Assembly (NCBI RefSeq): GCF_022581195.2
Contig: NC_061461.1
Coordinates: 12,462,001-12,526,000, forward strand
Origin: Helicoverpa zea
Taxonomy: Eukaryota; Arthropoda; Insecta; Lepidoptera; Noctuidae
Direction of reading: 5' to 3'
Length of the DNA stretch: 64,000 nt
Shown one piece after another: positions 33,827-48,761 of this stretch. The position numbers and the translations under genes are program-made. The first letter of the stretch is position 1, and each line of letters opens with the position of its first letter. The notes under the pieces were generated by a model that was not told where the DNA came from, ran no database searches, and worked only from the letters and a program-made list of their open reading frames with translations.

Positions 33827-36800
33827 AGCTGTCCAATTGACTAGCATTAACGTAGTTTGAAGTTTCCGTCGAAGAGTTTTTTTTTTGAGAGTAAACCGTT
33901 CCTTTCTTATGCGATAAAAATAGCCATAATAGAATACTTAGGCAACCAGTGAATATGAAGTAGAGACGTATTTATATTTTCATTTTTAATACAATGCTGA
34001 GATGGATATCTTGTGAACAATCCTTTTCCTCAGATCTGTACTAACGGTGCTGTTATTCTAAAACATATAAGATAGTAAAAATAAAACAGTGTTTGTTTGG
34101 GTCTGCTTTTCGAAACTTCCTCATTATGCCAATCCTTCCTTAATGAGTTTCAGAGAGTAATTACAACGTTAATGCATTCATATTTTTATTGTCCTTTTCC
34201 TGTACAACCAGTAACACAACGCTATTATAATATTAACGACACACTCATAACAATAATTGTCCGACACGATTGTGTACAGTTATCTACAAAGTGATTTAAT
34301 TGCTTCAATTAATCATGTCGAGTTTTGAATGGTGGTCGACCAAATACGCTGGTGATCAAAAGGATAACTGCATTTTATTGAAAGGCTAGATAACCTTGTT
34401 GTTACGTCATTGTTTCGTTAAGTGTCAATTTTATATCAAACCTCACTCTCAAATTGCAAAAATTTACAATTTGTTTTTTTTTTTTTATATTTAAACAATT
34501 CATTGCTATGTCTTTTTCATTGCAACATGTACCACAGTGTAATTCAAAATTGCACGGGCACTTAACCCCTGTACAGCTGAAAACAGAAAACCGTCATTAT
34601 TGCGTGAAATTTAAAATGGGTTTACTGCCACTCGTCTCCTCTGTGGCTAAAAGTTGATGTGAGTTCGCAGTTATCTGCAACATCAGCGTGAAATATTGGG
34701 ACGAAGTTTTAGCGTGTTTTAAGTGCTGAGTACTTAAAGCATTTTGATGTAGACTGTTCACGGGACGTGTCAGAAGTGGAAGTTGTTTTACTGACATCAC
34801 GTGAAGACCGGTGGAATAGTTACATGCACACTTACATTGGTTGCTTGTGGACCACGCTTCATTTTAATAATAATATCGGAACAAATTTCCCGTACCACAA
34901 ACAAGACTTGTCAGTAATCGCACAAATCTAGATTAACGTATGCCTTCCGACATGAATTTCTTCTTCCTTTTTGGGAAATTAAATTTGATTTTACGTGCAA
35001 TTGAGAAAAAAATATTCAAAATTTTCCAAAACCACGAACATTATCAACAGTACGAACGTTTCTTATTCTCGGCGTAAAACCTCTAACAACAAACCGTAGC
35101 CTCCATTTCTTAAAACAGTAACACTCGTACAAAAAACCCAACATTAGCGTGTAGTTAAAAAGCGTCACAATACTATGAATGAGTTAGTCCCACGGTGTCG
35201 TGTTGGACCGGTCGCGGCGACCTTGTCAAGGCAAGCCGGTTACATATCGCACCTCGCGTAGGAATGTTAATAGCCATCTCTATTCGGCCCCTTTGCTAGA
35301 GCAGGATCGTGATAATAGGACAGGTGGCTAGGCTCATTTGATGACACTGTTTTGATTGGTTAATGGGATTTGTGAGCGAGAGTTGTAGAAAAAGGGCTTA
35401 GATATGTTCCACTTTACGGTTACATGCAAATTGCGTGACAATGTTCAACGGGAGAAATAACAAAGAAAACTTTGTTTTGATACAAAATGAAAAGATCAAT
35501 CCATTCGACAAATTAGATATTTGATTCCATAAGTTTGTTACAGATTGTGAGCCATCTAAGACTTTCTTTAAAAAAAAATACCCCTTGTTTCGCAGACTAT
35601 TGCACGCGTACCTACAACGAGATTTTGCAAACGTAATCGAGGTCGAACTTCACAAACAAACAAATATAATGATATTAATTAATGCAGGTTTAATTTTGTA
35701 ACGGTTATTAGAACAAGGCTCCTCATTATGCCGTTATCTAGTCTGGTAAGGGTAAATGTATCAAGGTCAATAACAAGTTGTATTGAAGTATTTAAAACTG
35801 TCTATCTGTCATGTGCCCTAAGCGTTAGGACTTCCAAGTCTCGTTCAAAAAGACTGTTCTTATCAACTGTAGTTTTAACTTCATCTTGTATATCAATGAT
35901 TGTAAAAGAGGTTTGAGCAAACCTGCATTTGAACTCTTGTCGTCTCTACAATATGAAAAAAATACTTTTACCCAGTTTCGTTACATCAACATTCGATTCA
36001 CCGTTAACACACCGCGTCTACCAAAATACTTATTGAATCATCGAGAAGTCAATTTTAGTAGTGCCTACACATGCCCAAATGACGTCAACTACGCAGCCTA
36101 ATATCTTTGTATGGTCTTTATTAGTCTCGCATGGATGGTCAAAGCTCTATTCTGGTACCACCTGGATGAAAATGATCGAATAGTGCTGTCTTTGGACACA
36201 ATTTCTGTTGTTTTATCATTACAAGAGATTTCTAGAGAGTGATCTTCATGTCCATAATGTTACTTTCAGTTATTTTTGTGCCTAACAGCAAATTCAAAGA
36301 ACCCTCTCAACCATCTAAAAATACATTCAAACAAATATCTTTTAATCCACAAACAAGCTAAGAAAAGGGCAAACCAACCTTTTTATAACACAATCCTTTT
36401 ACGTCCTTCGCGAAAAGACGTACCAATCAATATTTTGCTCGTCCAAGCATTCATCCTTTTTAATATCTACTATGTGTTACGTTACGCTCTGTATGATTCT
36501 TCACCTTGGCAGCTTGGAGTACTAACTTGATATATAAATGGGACAGAAGGTCCGACCATGCGAAGTATTGGAGTCTGGATTCCAGATCGGCAGGATCCAA
36601 TGAAGTGACTTCATGATACGAAATAAATTGTTCGAAACATCTTTCAAATTCCTTTGTTTGCTCTTATAAAGTGCATTCATCCTTAGACACCGAAAAAATA
36701 TTTTGTTGCTGATCTAATACTTCATTCAAATTTCTATTTGATATGGTATCATTATTTTAGAACATGTTCCCCTTGTCTTCTTGAACAGCCTGCAGTATAC

Positions 36801-39800
36801 AAATCAGTGGATCGTAACATCGTTTGTCTGTTATTGTATACGGGCCTTCTGTATCAATATGTTATGATAGTACTCCATTAGCAGCATACGGGCACTCAGC
36901 GAAAATTTGAACGCATTTACCAGTCGGCTGTGCGGTTATATCTAGTGACCGTAATGTTGTAAATAACTGATGTGCTCTCTGAAGTACACCTCATGCCTTG
37001 TATGAGGCCCGAATGCTCCAAAGTGCTTAGTTTTAAATTTGCTGCTTATTGAACGATGTTGGAGGCATATTTTTGCATCAAAAGTGCAAGATGGTGAGCG
37101 AAAAGCATGTGACAAAGTTCTCGCGTTTATGGCCATTGAAGAAGTTATACAAAGATAATGTAATTTTTATATTGAACATTATTACTTGATTACTTTTCGT
37201 CGTTACTGTTTAATGTTAATTCACAGTTTATCCATTGGTACTTAGTTAAACGATCGCTCATGGGAGTAAGTACATGTAAGTGGCGAGAGTGGTGGCTAAT
37301 CCTCCATGTGGCACAGTTAGCAGATTACTCGGGACTTAGCTGCGTTTAGCGGCTAATTACTCATGAATTTGTTAACGCGCTGATATTCACACAAGGTTTC
37401 TGGGTCAATGTCTCGAACGTGTAGATATATGTACGTGTTTTATTTATACATATACTTTAGCTAGGTTTCTATTAAATCATAGGCTTTTGGCAGGGTCTCA
37501 AAAATATTGCTTACTTGGCAGACTTTGGTCTAGCTTTTGAGCATAGCACTTTTCCTCTGATTGATGTAGAACTCAGCAATATTTCACCAGTTTACGTTTA
37601 AAAGAAAAATCTATCATTGAAAAAGCTGCGTTTGAACGGCCCACGTGGAAAATGTAAAATGCTGTAAAATGTAGCCTCGATAACGACGTCTGCCGGCTAT
37701 CTCAGCTAACACATGTCTACGTCGGCGCCCACACGGCCATATTGAAGGGCGATTTTTACGCGAAGCTTTTAGAAAATATTTCCAAAATATATTTTCACAT
37801 TTGAGCCTTATTTTTTGGAAAGGTTATATGTTATTTTCTTTTTAATTTCAAAAGGTCACAGTCACAAAATCGGTTGAATTTGAAGATGTATCATTATTGG
37901 ATAAATGTAATTTAGGTATCTTCTCGGATTTGTCATCATAAACGATTTGAATTAAATGTAAAGTTTTTTATAGAAGACGTAAAAAAGTAAACTAGTCCCC
38001 ACTTGCCGTTTTGAAATCGGTACATGTTCACTTTTCACGTTCATGAAGTACAAAGTTTATCGGTCACATACCTTCTAAATGTGAAAGGCATTTCAGAAGA
38101 ACGGTTTAAATCCTCCTCATATTATAAATTCTAGACCTAACACCTGCTAGACTTTTTGTGTACCAGCCTTTCTAGCGAAGCTCTATCCTCATTTATATTG
38201 CATGGGATTTTAACTTACCTTGGCGAAAGTAAAACTAAAGGTTATTTAAAGCTATGAGACGTGTGGGTGCAGTTGCTATGAGCTGATGATTTTACGAGGG
38301 AACTTATTCTAATTAAGGTTAACATCAGATGCCTGATAAACACAGCATTTTCATATTCAGTTCCAATTATTCCCTCCCTTAAACACGGCTGTTCATTTCA
38401 GTAAGATTTCCCTAAAATTTTCATAACTTGGATGTCGCCCATTTATCTATAGGTATAAGTATTGATCCTTTTGCACTACTTTTACTCATCAAGTTGATAT
38501 TTCATTGCAGATATTTTTTGAGTTGTTTATATTGTATTGTTATGCAGTTCTATTTAAATGCCATTAAATATGTCCTTCATGTCTTTCGTGAATTCACTTT
38601 TATGTAGAACATGTTTATAGATATTATAAATACAGTATCATATGCTTTTTTTAAATGTATATTCAACATTTTTGAGCCTTAAACGTTTCCCCCATGGCAC
38701 CCCACAACTGACTGATCAGCTAATTTGCATACGCAGTTAAGCTTGTTATACTGTTTGTTCGCTAACTTTAACGTTTGGTGATCGTTTGTGTTTATACGTT
38801 GACGAATGTGGCTGTGAATTCATTTTTAACAAAGCATCAAAGGGATTAATGAAGAGAAAAGGAAGTTAGAAATCATTTATTTATTTTTTCATTAATTTGT
38901 TCACTTAAGAACAAAAGCACTATACGGGATTTCCACATGCAAATCGTCAATATAAAAATTGGTAATGTAGAATTAGCTATTTACAATTCTTTGAAGATTA
39001 CATAATACGTAATCCCAATAATCCGTATCTGGACGATGCTCTAGTTTCCGCGATATCATTGCCTTATTCCCGATTCGATTACCTAAAAGCATTTTCTCTT
39101 CAATACTCATAATCACCAAACTCATCTTATTCAAACGACCGTCTTTCACAATTCCGCGACTCCGTTGTTCTAACTCGAAACTGGTTTCATCCGGCGCGAT
39201 CCGCCGTAATCCGGTTATATCCGGCCGGCGGATATAGTATGCATTATAGGTAAGCTTAGAAGGCCCACTTTTGATAATGTTTGATTGAGAGCTTAATTAA
39301 TAGACGCAGATTTCGGAAATGATCGTCTACTAATGGCTGACCCTATTGGGTTCCTGTGCTCTATCGATTTTAACTTTCGTCCTGTGAACAGATTGTAAAT
39401 GAGGAAAAGGCCTGCTGTGGTACTGCCCTTAGGCTAAAGATGTGCCACAATACCCATAAATTGCAAACCTTATATGCAGCACATTGGCCTTCTATAGGTT
39501 ATGCATACTCATAATTTGAAGTGAGACTTCTATACTTATCTAAGTCTATAATGTACGCCGGTTAAGTTAATCGCTGCGAAGTAAATGGCTTTTAACAATC
39601 GACGCCGAACTGTAAACAGGGATACGGTTTATTGGATAATTGCCTTTATTTCTGTAACCGCCTGTCCGGTTCTGGGAAACTATTAATGGTGATGTGTGAT
39701 AGTCTTTCTATCTACACTATCTTCTTTGAAAGGTACTAAAGTCAGTTTCTTAACAAGAATCGCTTGATAGTGTGTGGTCTGCGGATTGATTGATTCCTGA

Positions 39801-39896
39801 TTCTGGATGATGTAGTACTCTGTGCTGTAAATATAATTTTACTCACAAACCTCAAGTAGTCCCTAAATTTTAATGATGGTCAAGTCTTGAAGTTGG
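33827..39896. other. Presumed intronic or intergenic sequence
   Basis: AT-rich, no supported gene. Small ORFs (for example 35728-36101, 36276-36530) show no motifs. A CATATATGTACGTG-type simple stretch near 37420 is unremarkable. Confidence 0.35.
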
Positions 39897-39906
39897 ATTT
39901 TTCAAA

Positions 39907-40110
39907 ATTGCTCAATTCAAATCATTTATTTCATGTAGGCCTTTACAGCACAAGCAAGAACGGCAGAAGTTTGATTCTAGTTGCCCATTCCAAAAGTAGC
40001 TTCCTATGGAGAAGAAGGGGCAAGAAACTCCATGGTTACCCTACATTATCATGCATTAAGTTAGCATGGCTACATGCTCTCCCGAAGATTCTTTAATTTG
40101 TTGCTACCGT
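39907..40110 (-). repeat. LINE 3'-end-like fragment
   Basis: Begins TTCAAATCATTTATTTCATG, the reverse complement of the AAATGATTTGAA tail carried by several lepidopteran LINEs, then continues into a body (GGCAGAAGTTTG, AGCTTCCTATGGAG, AAGGGGCAAGAAACTCC) that I remember as dispersed. Short and non-coding. The 5' border is not visible. Confidence 0.4.
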
Positions 40111-42936
40111 AAAAAAATTCTCCTCGAGATTATCTGCACTTGAACGCCAAAGTCAAATCGTTTAATATCAATTACAGCGTTTACTTTCGAAATACTAGCC
40201 GTGTCCTCACATTGTGGTCGGAGCTAAAACCGCAGGCCATTTGTCGTGATATCAGTATTGTGTCGATGAACACCCCAATTACCCATTCCACGCAATTGCT
40301 TTTAACTCGTGGGATTGTAAACAACTTTTTGTCATCTGCTCTTCTGTTTTCTGCTGCCCTGGTAGCTTGGATTGGGGAGTGATGTGGAATTTTCTTAAAT
40401 TAACCTGATCATCGTTGTTTTCTTTTCTCGATAACATATTTTAAATCATACAAGTTTAGAAGACATTTTAATTTACTTAGTTATTTATGAAAAATATTAT
40501 TTGACCATACAAACCATTTATATGTTACTGTAAAAACCCGAACTATGGTAAATCCTAAGATTTTCCAGTAAAACCTAAGATTTGCCGACACGTGTTGGTA
40601 AATGTAGGAATTTATTATAAAGTTACGATTTTTTCGGACTTCTACCATTTCAATTCAATACAAGCTAGGTTTTACCTCCACATCGACATCCCCAATACTT
40701 TTATTAATACAACTTCGAAATAAAAATCATTTAATAAGTTAGAATTTTGTGTGTACATTCCTTAAATCTACCTCTTATATCAGACTTACTATGATTTATT
40801 TAGCTGCTACTACTACTAACGTTGTTAACACGTGTCTCTTCATTTCTTGAGTTCCATGAAACATTACATGCCTCTGTTGTAAACTAATCAAGAGTTGTCT
40901 CGGCTCCTATTACATTCCTTTATAGTAGGAGAGGCGACGATGGATTTTGGCAGTAACTCGAGCACGTCAGTATGGTATAATATAGGTATAGCATTTCTAG
41001 GCTGAACTAAAATTCCGCCCAAAATTCAATTAATTCATTCATTCTTGCTTGAATATTATTTTTCTGGTTTTCTCAGAATTTTATATTTGATGTCAGCATC
41101 GCATCTACAGTATGATTATCTGATTTACTGAAATGTGTCCATATGTGTAGCTGTTATTTTTTTTCCTGGATTCTTCCTCCCCCTCTAAAAGTGACCTAAC
41201 ATTTTATTCCTATTTTTAACTAATCAACAAAATCCAATAAGTCTCCATGACGCTCGAATTACTCCTGTCCCAGTATCATCGCTTCCCCTACTATTACAAT
41301 TTTCTACGTGCCTCCTTGCACGTCCACGTGATGCGTGTCTTTCCTTTGGACCTGTACACTACCTCCACCTGGCGGGAATTGTGGGAACTATTCCGCTGGA
41401 ACAAAATCGGTAGTTCTAAAATGTAGGGAGCGTAGTCAGCGCCCTCACTTTTGCTGCGAAATTCCGCTACCCCGCGTTAGATGGCGCTGGTAGGTTGATT
41501 TGTTCCTCGACTTGCATACTTTTGCCAATGGCGTGAACTGCGGTGTAATATACTTTAGTTTGTTATGCTTGACAAATAAACATTTATACTGTATTATCTT
41601 CAATCAATTAAATAAATGCCTAAAATTCGGAATTCTTAATTTTGTGTATTGTGACAAGATTGCCATATAATCACTAAAAACATCAACGATTTACGATATC
41701 AAAGTGCGGAATGAGAATACAAAACTGTAACAAACAAATCTTCCCTATCCATAATCAAGCGTAAAAACACGACCATTCAACACTACTAACGCTTAAACCT
41801 CATCATCATACAATAGCCGCAACACTAATTATTACATCAATTCCCACACAATAGCGATTAGTTCCCGAGTGGTGTTTACGCGCGTCCGTCATCGGCTACA
41901 TAATTGTGACGTCACTACCCGCTTGTTATAGACAATGATGGCAGATGGCGCGTGCGTGTGTCACGTCATTGTCTATTATGAGGTCCAAGTTCATCGATAG
42001 TATAAACGTCGAGTTTTCTTAAACTGCTGTTTACATTGAAAATTGAACGTGAAAATTCATAATAAATATTTTTTAAGCAAACTGACGTCCATGTGTCGGA
42101 TCTTTGAGGTTTAATGACTTTGGTGGTCTCAGCTATATAGGCAGAAGATTTCAGGAACTATTCATCTGCCCGACAGATTCACATGTACAAGGGTTGACTT
42201 CACGAGAGAAACCCGTACATTATTTTCTATCAAGCCAAGTGGCACAGGAAATAACTATCTAGACTTAATTCTAAGCTATTCAGAGCTTTTGTGATTCCAC
42301 CCTAGTGCAGAAGCGCCACTCAATTTTATAGACAGCTCAAACATCATTCTATCTCGGTCACACATAAGTTGCTGCGAGAGATAGACTGAAAGTTAAGTGA
42401 AGTTATATTAGAGGAAAGGTTATATTAGTGCGAGACTTCGTGCCAAAAGTGCACTATAAACTTCAAATGCCGCTTAAATATTGAAAACTCCCACAGTGTC
42501 AACTAAATGAATCCATTTCCCAGAAGCTTAATACGACATGTTTTATATGACACGCATTATATTAGTGAATGTTTCCAAGGAAACCGAAGGGCCGTTCAGG
42601 ACATTTATTGAGTGTTAAGTGTGGACGCGTGACAGTGAGGTCCATTCACTGATTCTTGGAAGCCTGTGGGTGGTGCGCAATGATCTTGATGCGTTGCTCG
42701 GTGCATGCAATCGGCATTGCTAATGTGTTTGTTGCTAGGCGACCGTTCAAAATGTTGACTTGGTTGATATTTCAGTGGTAACCTTTGTAAGAACTTTCTC
42801 ATAACGCTTACGTCTCTTGAGGTTAGTCATAGTCTGGAGGATTATATACACGCTAAAAGTTAAATCATATTGTTATTTCTTGTTTATTTTAATAACGGTG
42901 TAACCTCCAAATTCTAAATATTTTTTCTTTTTGCAG
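40111..42936. other. Presumed intronic or intergenic sequence
   Basis: No gene recognised. Holds the third AGATGGCGC-type core at 41475-41490. Confidence 0.35.
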
Positions 42937-42993
42937 GTACGTTCTTCTTTTATCTTCGAGTTCTCAAAAACGAACAATCTATCATAGATCAAA
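42937..42993 (+). CDS. Candidate 57-nt internal exon, unidentified
   Basis: A strong acceptor (TTTTTTCTTTTTGCAG) and a strong donor (AAA|GTAAGT) bound exactly 57 nt. Frame 3 is open and would read TFFFYLRVLKNEQSIIDQ; frame 2 is open as well; frame 1 has a stop. A 57-nt exon is phase-neutral, as expected for a cassette exon. It cannot follow liprin exon 1 directly in phase 0. The gene is unknown, and a non-coding exon is also possible. Confidence 0.35.
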
Positions 42994-45900
42994 GTAAGTG
43001 CACTCATTATTTAATAAACACCTTTTACTTAAACAAATACAAATTTCAAGAATTTTTACACACAAAGGCCAACACGAAACATCTATGTGACAAAGGTAAA
43101 CATAATTTAAAATATGAAGAAAAACCAATAACATTCGTTTGGCAGGCCGCCTGAGGGTCACGGCAGTATTTTTGTATGCGCGCAAGCATTTAGAGTTCAT
43201 TCATTCGCGGTTTAAATTTAGAACGTAACGTTTCCCGTTGTACTCGGTCAGTTGGTGCGGAGATGTGGGCGTGCGCGGTTGTCATCCTGCGGATAATAAG
43301 ATACGCTATAAATTATTCGATAAATGGGGATTCTTTGTATAATGTTTACGTTTCTATCCCGAGTTTATTAAGTAATTGGGCGTGAGTTTAGAATAGGACG
43401 ATGATTGAATTATAACATTAACTAAACTGTTGCTGGTTAATATCCAGTTTATACTTCTAATTTGTAGATCAAGTGGGGAAAAAACGCTCGTATCAGCCGT
43501 TGATCATCCCACACGAGACGGGTCAATTGCTGGGTCAACAATCTAATATATTCCTTTTAGATATGAACTCAAACCGGGCTGATGCAATTAGCACTGGCAG
43601 AATTGAGATTTATCTGACAGAACTCGTTCAAACGGAACTTAGCTACCGGTCTTTATTGTTACCATAGCTACGGCCCGTGGCAATGACAAGCCTGGTACCT
43701 ATTTAGCGTCCGTGGACATTAAAAGGAATTTTAATCTTCTAAAACTAGTAAAATTATTCTGTTACTATCTACTACTATCTTTCATTGTCGATAATTGTAT
43801 CTGTCCCGCGTGACTGGATGCCCTGAAAGTCAAAATATAAATACAATAGATTCTTGAGCTTTAATCGAAATGCTAAACTTATAGTACGAATCTTGTTGTA
43901 AATACAAATATTCGTGAACTGTCACCGTCATTGAATCTTGAAGGTAACTGTTCGTTGAAGTAAATCGATAAGCTCATTATGTAACACGTCAGTCAAAGCT
44001 GTCAGCTCCTGCCTGCCGCAGTAGATTGACTGCCTCGTTATTACCCATCATATTTCTCAATATTACTTCATATTCTCACGTACACATAACCGCGTGTGAA
44101 AACGTGTCTCGATTTATTTTCGAGTGGCAAAATTGTTTCGTTAGTGCCATAAATATATTAAATTAATACCTACAACTTCACAGTAGTACAGAACTCGAAC
44201 AATCATCGAATTTTCGTCGAATTCGTCATCACAATGCGATGTTCAGTTGCCAATTCCAACGTTCCTGCCCATGTAGCACATGAACGCAAATGTATGTAAA
44301 GCAATAAATTTCGACTAACACAAGCTGAATATACTCTTCAGCTACACAAACAAGGACTGACAATAGATTCGGTTGTACAAACACCAGTTATTATGTGGGT
44401 TAGTGCGTGCCCTACCCACTATTTCCACCTACATAGATAGGTACATACATATTATACAGTTGCCATACGTGCCCAGTCTATTGTCACTACAGCAATGGTC
44501 GGATATTTGTCTAATCAGAGGCCGATGTTTATATTGGCAAGCACACAATATTATTTCAGATTTGATGAACGTCCATTAAAATATTCATACGCCGGATTTT
44601 TGATGACTAAAATAACGAATGATTAGGTTATGCTATAAATAGAGACCAGCGGCTAAATCAGAAGAAGTGATTTATCTTTGATACGGAAACGTGTAATTTC
44701 AAAAGGGTTTCTCTCAAAGCCTGTCAGGTCTGTCATTTGGAGAGTCTGTGAGGCTCGTTTAAGAGGTTTTCCAGCTTGTGTTTATTTAATACACTTACAT
44801 TTGTATAGTCGATGCGTTTCACGCCCACGCACTTCCTACTTGAGTCGTGTTTCGTGAGAGCTTTCTGATCTTGACTGACATGCTTCATGACGCTCGGTCA
44901 AGGTGAAGGCTTTTGAACGAATTTCAAGATGCTTTATCTTGGTAAGTTTAAGGTCTCTTCCTTACACTCCACTTGTTCACGTGCCAGCGAAATGAACATT
45001 TCGTCGTGGTGTAAAAATTATGGGAACTTATTTTGAGGAATTCGTAATTTGAAAGCAAAACCGCAAATACAAGCGGAGTCTTAGAAGATATGAAAGAAAC
45101 AAAACTTTATATAACAGAACGGATTTGTATCCTTACCGTCAATATTGAACATAATCCCTCCACAATACCGAAATCGATATTGAGAATAGGTAAATTATTC
45201 CCCAGGCTCGCGGCATCGCCTGATCACCGCCATCACGGTGGCAATAAGTTCAATACACCTGCTAGTACATGGCTTTGCCTGCATTGCGATAAATCTGTCC
45301 CCGTTCACAATATGACACAGCCTGCGTCGACCAATTGCAGCGCATAAATCAATTACGCTACACCAATGTTTTGAATTTTGCCGTATATCTTATTACGCTG
45401 TTGTGTTTACATTTTAACAGCTTCAATATAAATAGTTATATAGGGGCAGTGAGCGATATTAACGGAGGTTCCATATCGGGATCTACTAGTTCAAAGGAGA
45501 ACATACATATTAGACATTAGCTGAGTACCAACAAGTTTATATAGTCTACGGAGCTCAGATACCTGCTTGACAACATGGCTACTCAAATACGAAGTACATG
45601 ATTATATCCCATGCCTACAATATTTCGTGATAATGTAGCTTCTGCTTCGTAAAACACCTAAAATGGCCACTGGCAAGAAAGGCAATTTTTCGATCACGTC
45701 TATTATTTTCAGCTTTCTAATATACACGGTCGACATATTTTCAACATAACGTCGAACTCGACTGCAAGTCTAAACCAGATACCGAATTAGTTCTGCCTAA
45801 CCGCACCCGGTACAAATGTAATCCGTTTACTGAATGCTTTTTTATGAAAAAAATCCCCACTGAAACATGAGCTTTACCAATATTTTCGCTTCGGAGAAAT

Positions 45901-48761
45901 GGATATCCGTTCTTGTTTATTTAATAAGTTTATTCTTATTATTTACGTAAGATTATCAGAGTGTGCCAGGGGTAGGGTTTCAGTAACATGGGCATATAAC
46001 AGAAAATATGTATTTGTTTGCTACTGTTAGTTATGTTAGCAAGGAAATATAAACATAACCGTTACATAAGGATTAGGGGTGTATTGTAGACTGGTCTCGA
46101 TAACGGTATTCGGGGCCGTGTTATGGGGATCGGGCTATCGGCGTTTAACGAGCGCCCGACTAGTATCAAGTAGTAGAGTGATCTTTGGTTTCTCACAGCA
46201 ACAAGATTTTCTGCCTTAAGTATATCTTTAGATTTTGGACTCGCTTTATTTTTTTTCCCTAAAATCTGTAGGTACTAAGAGTTTCTTGGTTGAACGCGCT
46301 CATGTCAAATTGCTTACTAGTAAAAAAATCTGTCAGTATTAGATGGCCAATTTATTTTTGTAGAACTTTTCCAACGGGACGTGGGTGTAAACCGCTGGCG
46401 GAAGCTAGTGTTTGTAAAAAAAACTTTGATCTTCTGTAAGTGGGTTTAAATCACGCAGTAAATACTTTCATTTGTCATCACGATAGGGCTATCTCGTAAA
46501 GGTCATCGTGTAGTTTCACAGTACATTTGTTTGTCCAGAGGCACTTACAGCAATTTATTGCGGGGCTGTTTGCCACAAGACATCTCTGAGACATACGGAA
46601 TATTAGAGTGGAGATTCAACCCTTCAAGATTCTGGTCTCCGTGTGGAACAAGACAGATTAAATGCCACTTTCATTTCTGGAAGGAGAAATTGAGTATTCA
46701 ATCTTTTCCACATGATATTTGTCATTGTTTAGAAGGATTGCATAGCATTGAGAAAATTGTAAAGTGTAATAAAATCAATGCAATTACTTCCTGCTCATTA
46801 TTTAAAGCCACTCGCTCCAGCTATGCAGGTGTGGGAAGTGCAATGAAATGTGCAATTTGAATGTACCGTAAAGTGAATACTTTACTTCAGACCAATGGCG
46901 ATGAGTGCAATAAAAAATAACTATCCAATATAAACGGAACATGCATAAAACGTTTATTGCATCTGTAATTGGAGATATATGACGACAGATGACGGCAATT
47001 GATCCACATGACCGTTTATACGATGGCTAAAAACATCGTTTGTCACGTTTTGAAGCCAACTTCAAAGTTCAAATTGAAAAACATGTTGTTTTCCCGAAAA
47101 AAATCTATTGTATGTAGAAGGTATTCTTGAAACACGAAAAAACCACACCCCGTATGTTTCTAAGCTCTTATTTTCAGAGTTCTACAGTAAAGGTGAAAGT
47201 TTCAGGCATTGTCCACTCATCAGTGGTAATAAACATTGTTTTTAGAAACTTGTGTCATTAACAAGTTCTCTTGTGGTTAGTTTTAAAACCTAGAGCTAAC
47301 ATGTGGTTCTCTAACGACGCTATTAAAACTATGTTTCTAAATGCTCATTGCATCTTGAGATAGTAAAGAAATAAACTTCACACCTATCACTTTTTTTATT
47401 TTATTTTGGATATTGACACAATCTTCACCAGACCATGACCTTTTTCTGAAAAGGCTCCAGAGCCTATTGAGTTACCAAGGCAAAAAAATACACACGAAAA
47501 ACTAAATCTTGCAATCTAATAACAAATCTCACAGTAGTATTATTTTCCTTCAAGATTAAAAATGTAAATAATAGCCGTAGTGGAATAAGACCCCGCGTAT
47601 TGGAGGGATAGACGCTGCCGGTACATAGCGCCAATCAAAGCAACTGCCTCCGGGCGGCTATTCAATTAGAAATGCCCCCTCTACATTTTTGTGCTCTAAG
47701 TTAAAGGCGGAAGCTGGTTTTCCGACTCATAAGAAAACAAGATTTGGTTCACATAGACTCAAGAATCTTCAAAAAAATCATCAATATCTTGTTGAAAATC
47801 TTACCAATTAGTCAAGTCTTTGTCTAAAGATGTTTTGGGAACATTTTGGATAGCAATTGTAAGTCAAATCGCTTACCGCTTATGCTTAGCGCCGCTCCTC
47901 AAAAAAGCTCTATCAGACGATCGGGCGCGACGGTCGCGATGTGTTCAACACCAGTAGTTGAATTCGCTCCCAACACAATACGTCTTTTTTTTTCAATCCC
48001 CGCTCATATTACCCCATTTTTCTTTTACGAATTGTAAATTAACTGCAATTTAAATAAGGGGCCATCCCTCACGATGTTGAGGCGTTGATTTTTATGTTGG
48101 TTTATGATATTATCTGTGTCAGTTACAAAGGTTAGAAAAATAGAACTTGTGAAACTATAAAAGCTGAGATTAATCTTGTTAGACAGATAATCCACATATA
48201 AAATGCTCATCAAAATCCTCAATCAACTTGATTGACAAATAAGTCATTATTCCCAAGCCTAATCAAAGAAAAGGCAGCCTCAGTACTTTCAGACTGTCAG
48301 TAAAAAACAAACGATTCCCAGCCTTCGTACGACTGTGTAAAGTGTGGAGCACAATTTGTTTTTATGTGTGCACTGGTATCAATAAGGTATAACAACGACA
48401 CGTTTGTTTACGAGCGGGGGCGTGTCGGCTCCCGTGTTTCGGCGGTTCCGCGCGTTTTACTGCATGCTCATGTGTCGTTGACTTAACACTTTTACTTGGC
48501 TTTGACATGCGATACGTAAATGGTTGATAACACTAGTTTACAAAATCAAACTTTTTGCCTGTTGCCGTGGATTTAATGGCTGGTAACGTTCACTTATGTT
48601 TAGTTTTTATTAATTACACCCGCAAAAAATTTTTTGTAGCTCGACTTTACTTGTTATTGACTTTCTCTTTTCTGAACCTTTTTCAGTCGCTGAAGTACGT
48701 ATTTTATTGTAATTATACAAATATGTGAAGTTTTTACAACACGAGTAGTTCAAGGAGGCGT
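42994..48761. other. Presumed intronic or intergenic sequence
   Basis: No supported gene. A 34-bp piece at 46376-46409 (GGGACGTGGG..CGCTGGCGGAAGCTAG) matches the 3' end of the 186-bp Helitron family and is probably an old truncated copy. ORFs at 45090-45520 and 46531-46860 lack motifs. Confidence 0.35.
46376..46409 (+). repeat. Old Helitron 3'-end fragment
   Basis: ACCGCTGGCGGAAGCTAG equals the last 18 bases of the copy at 1926-2111 except for one base (there GCCGCTGG..). The upstream part is eroded. Confidence 0.45.
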
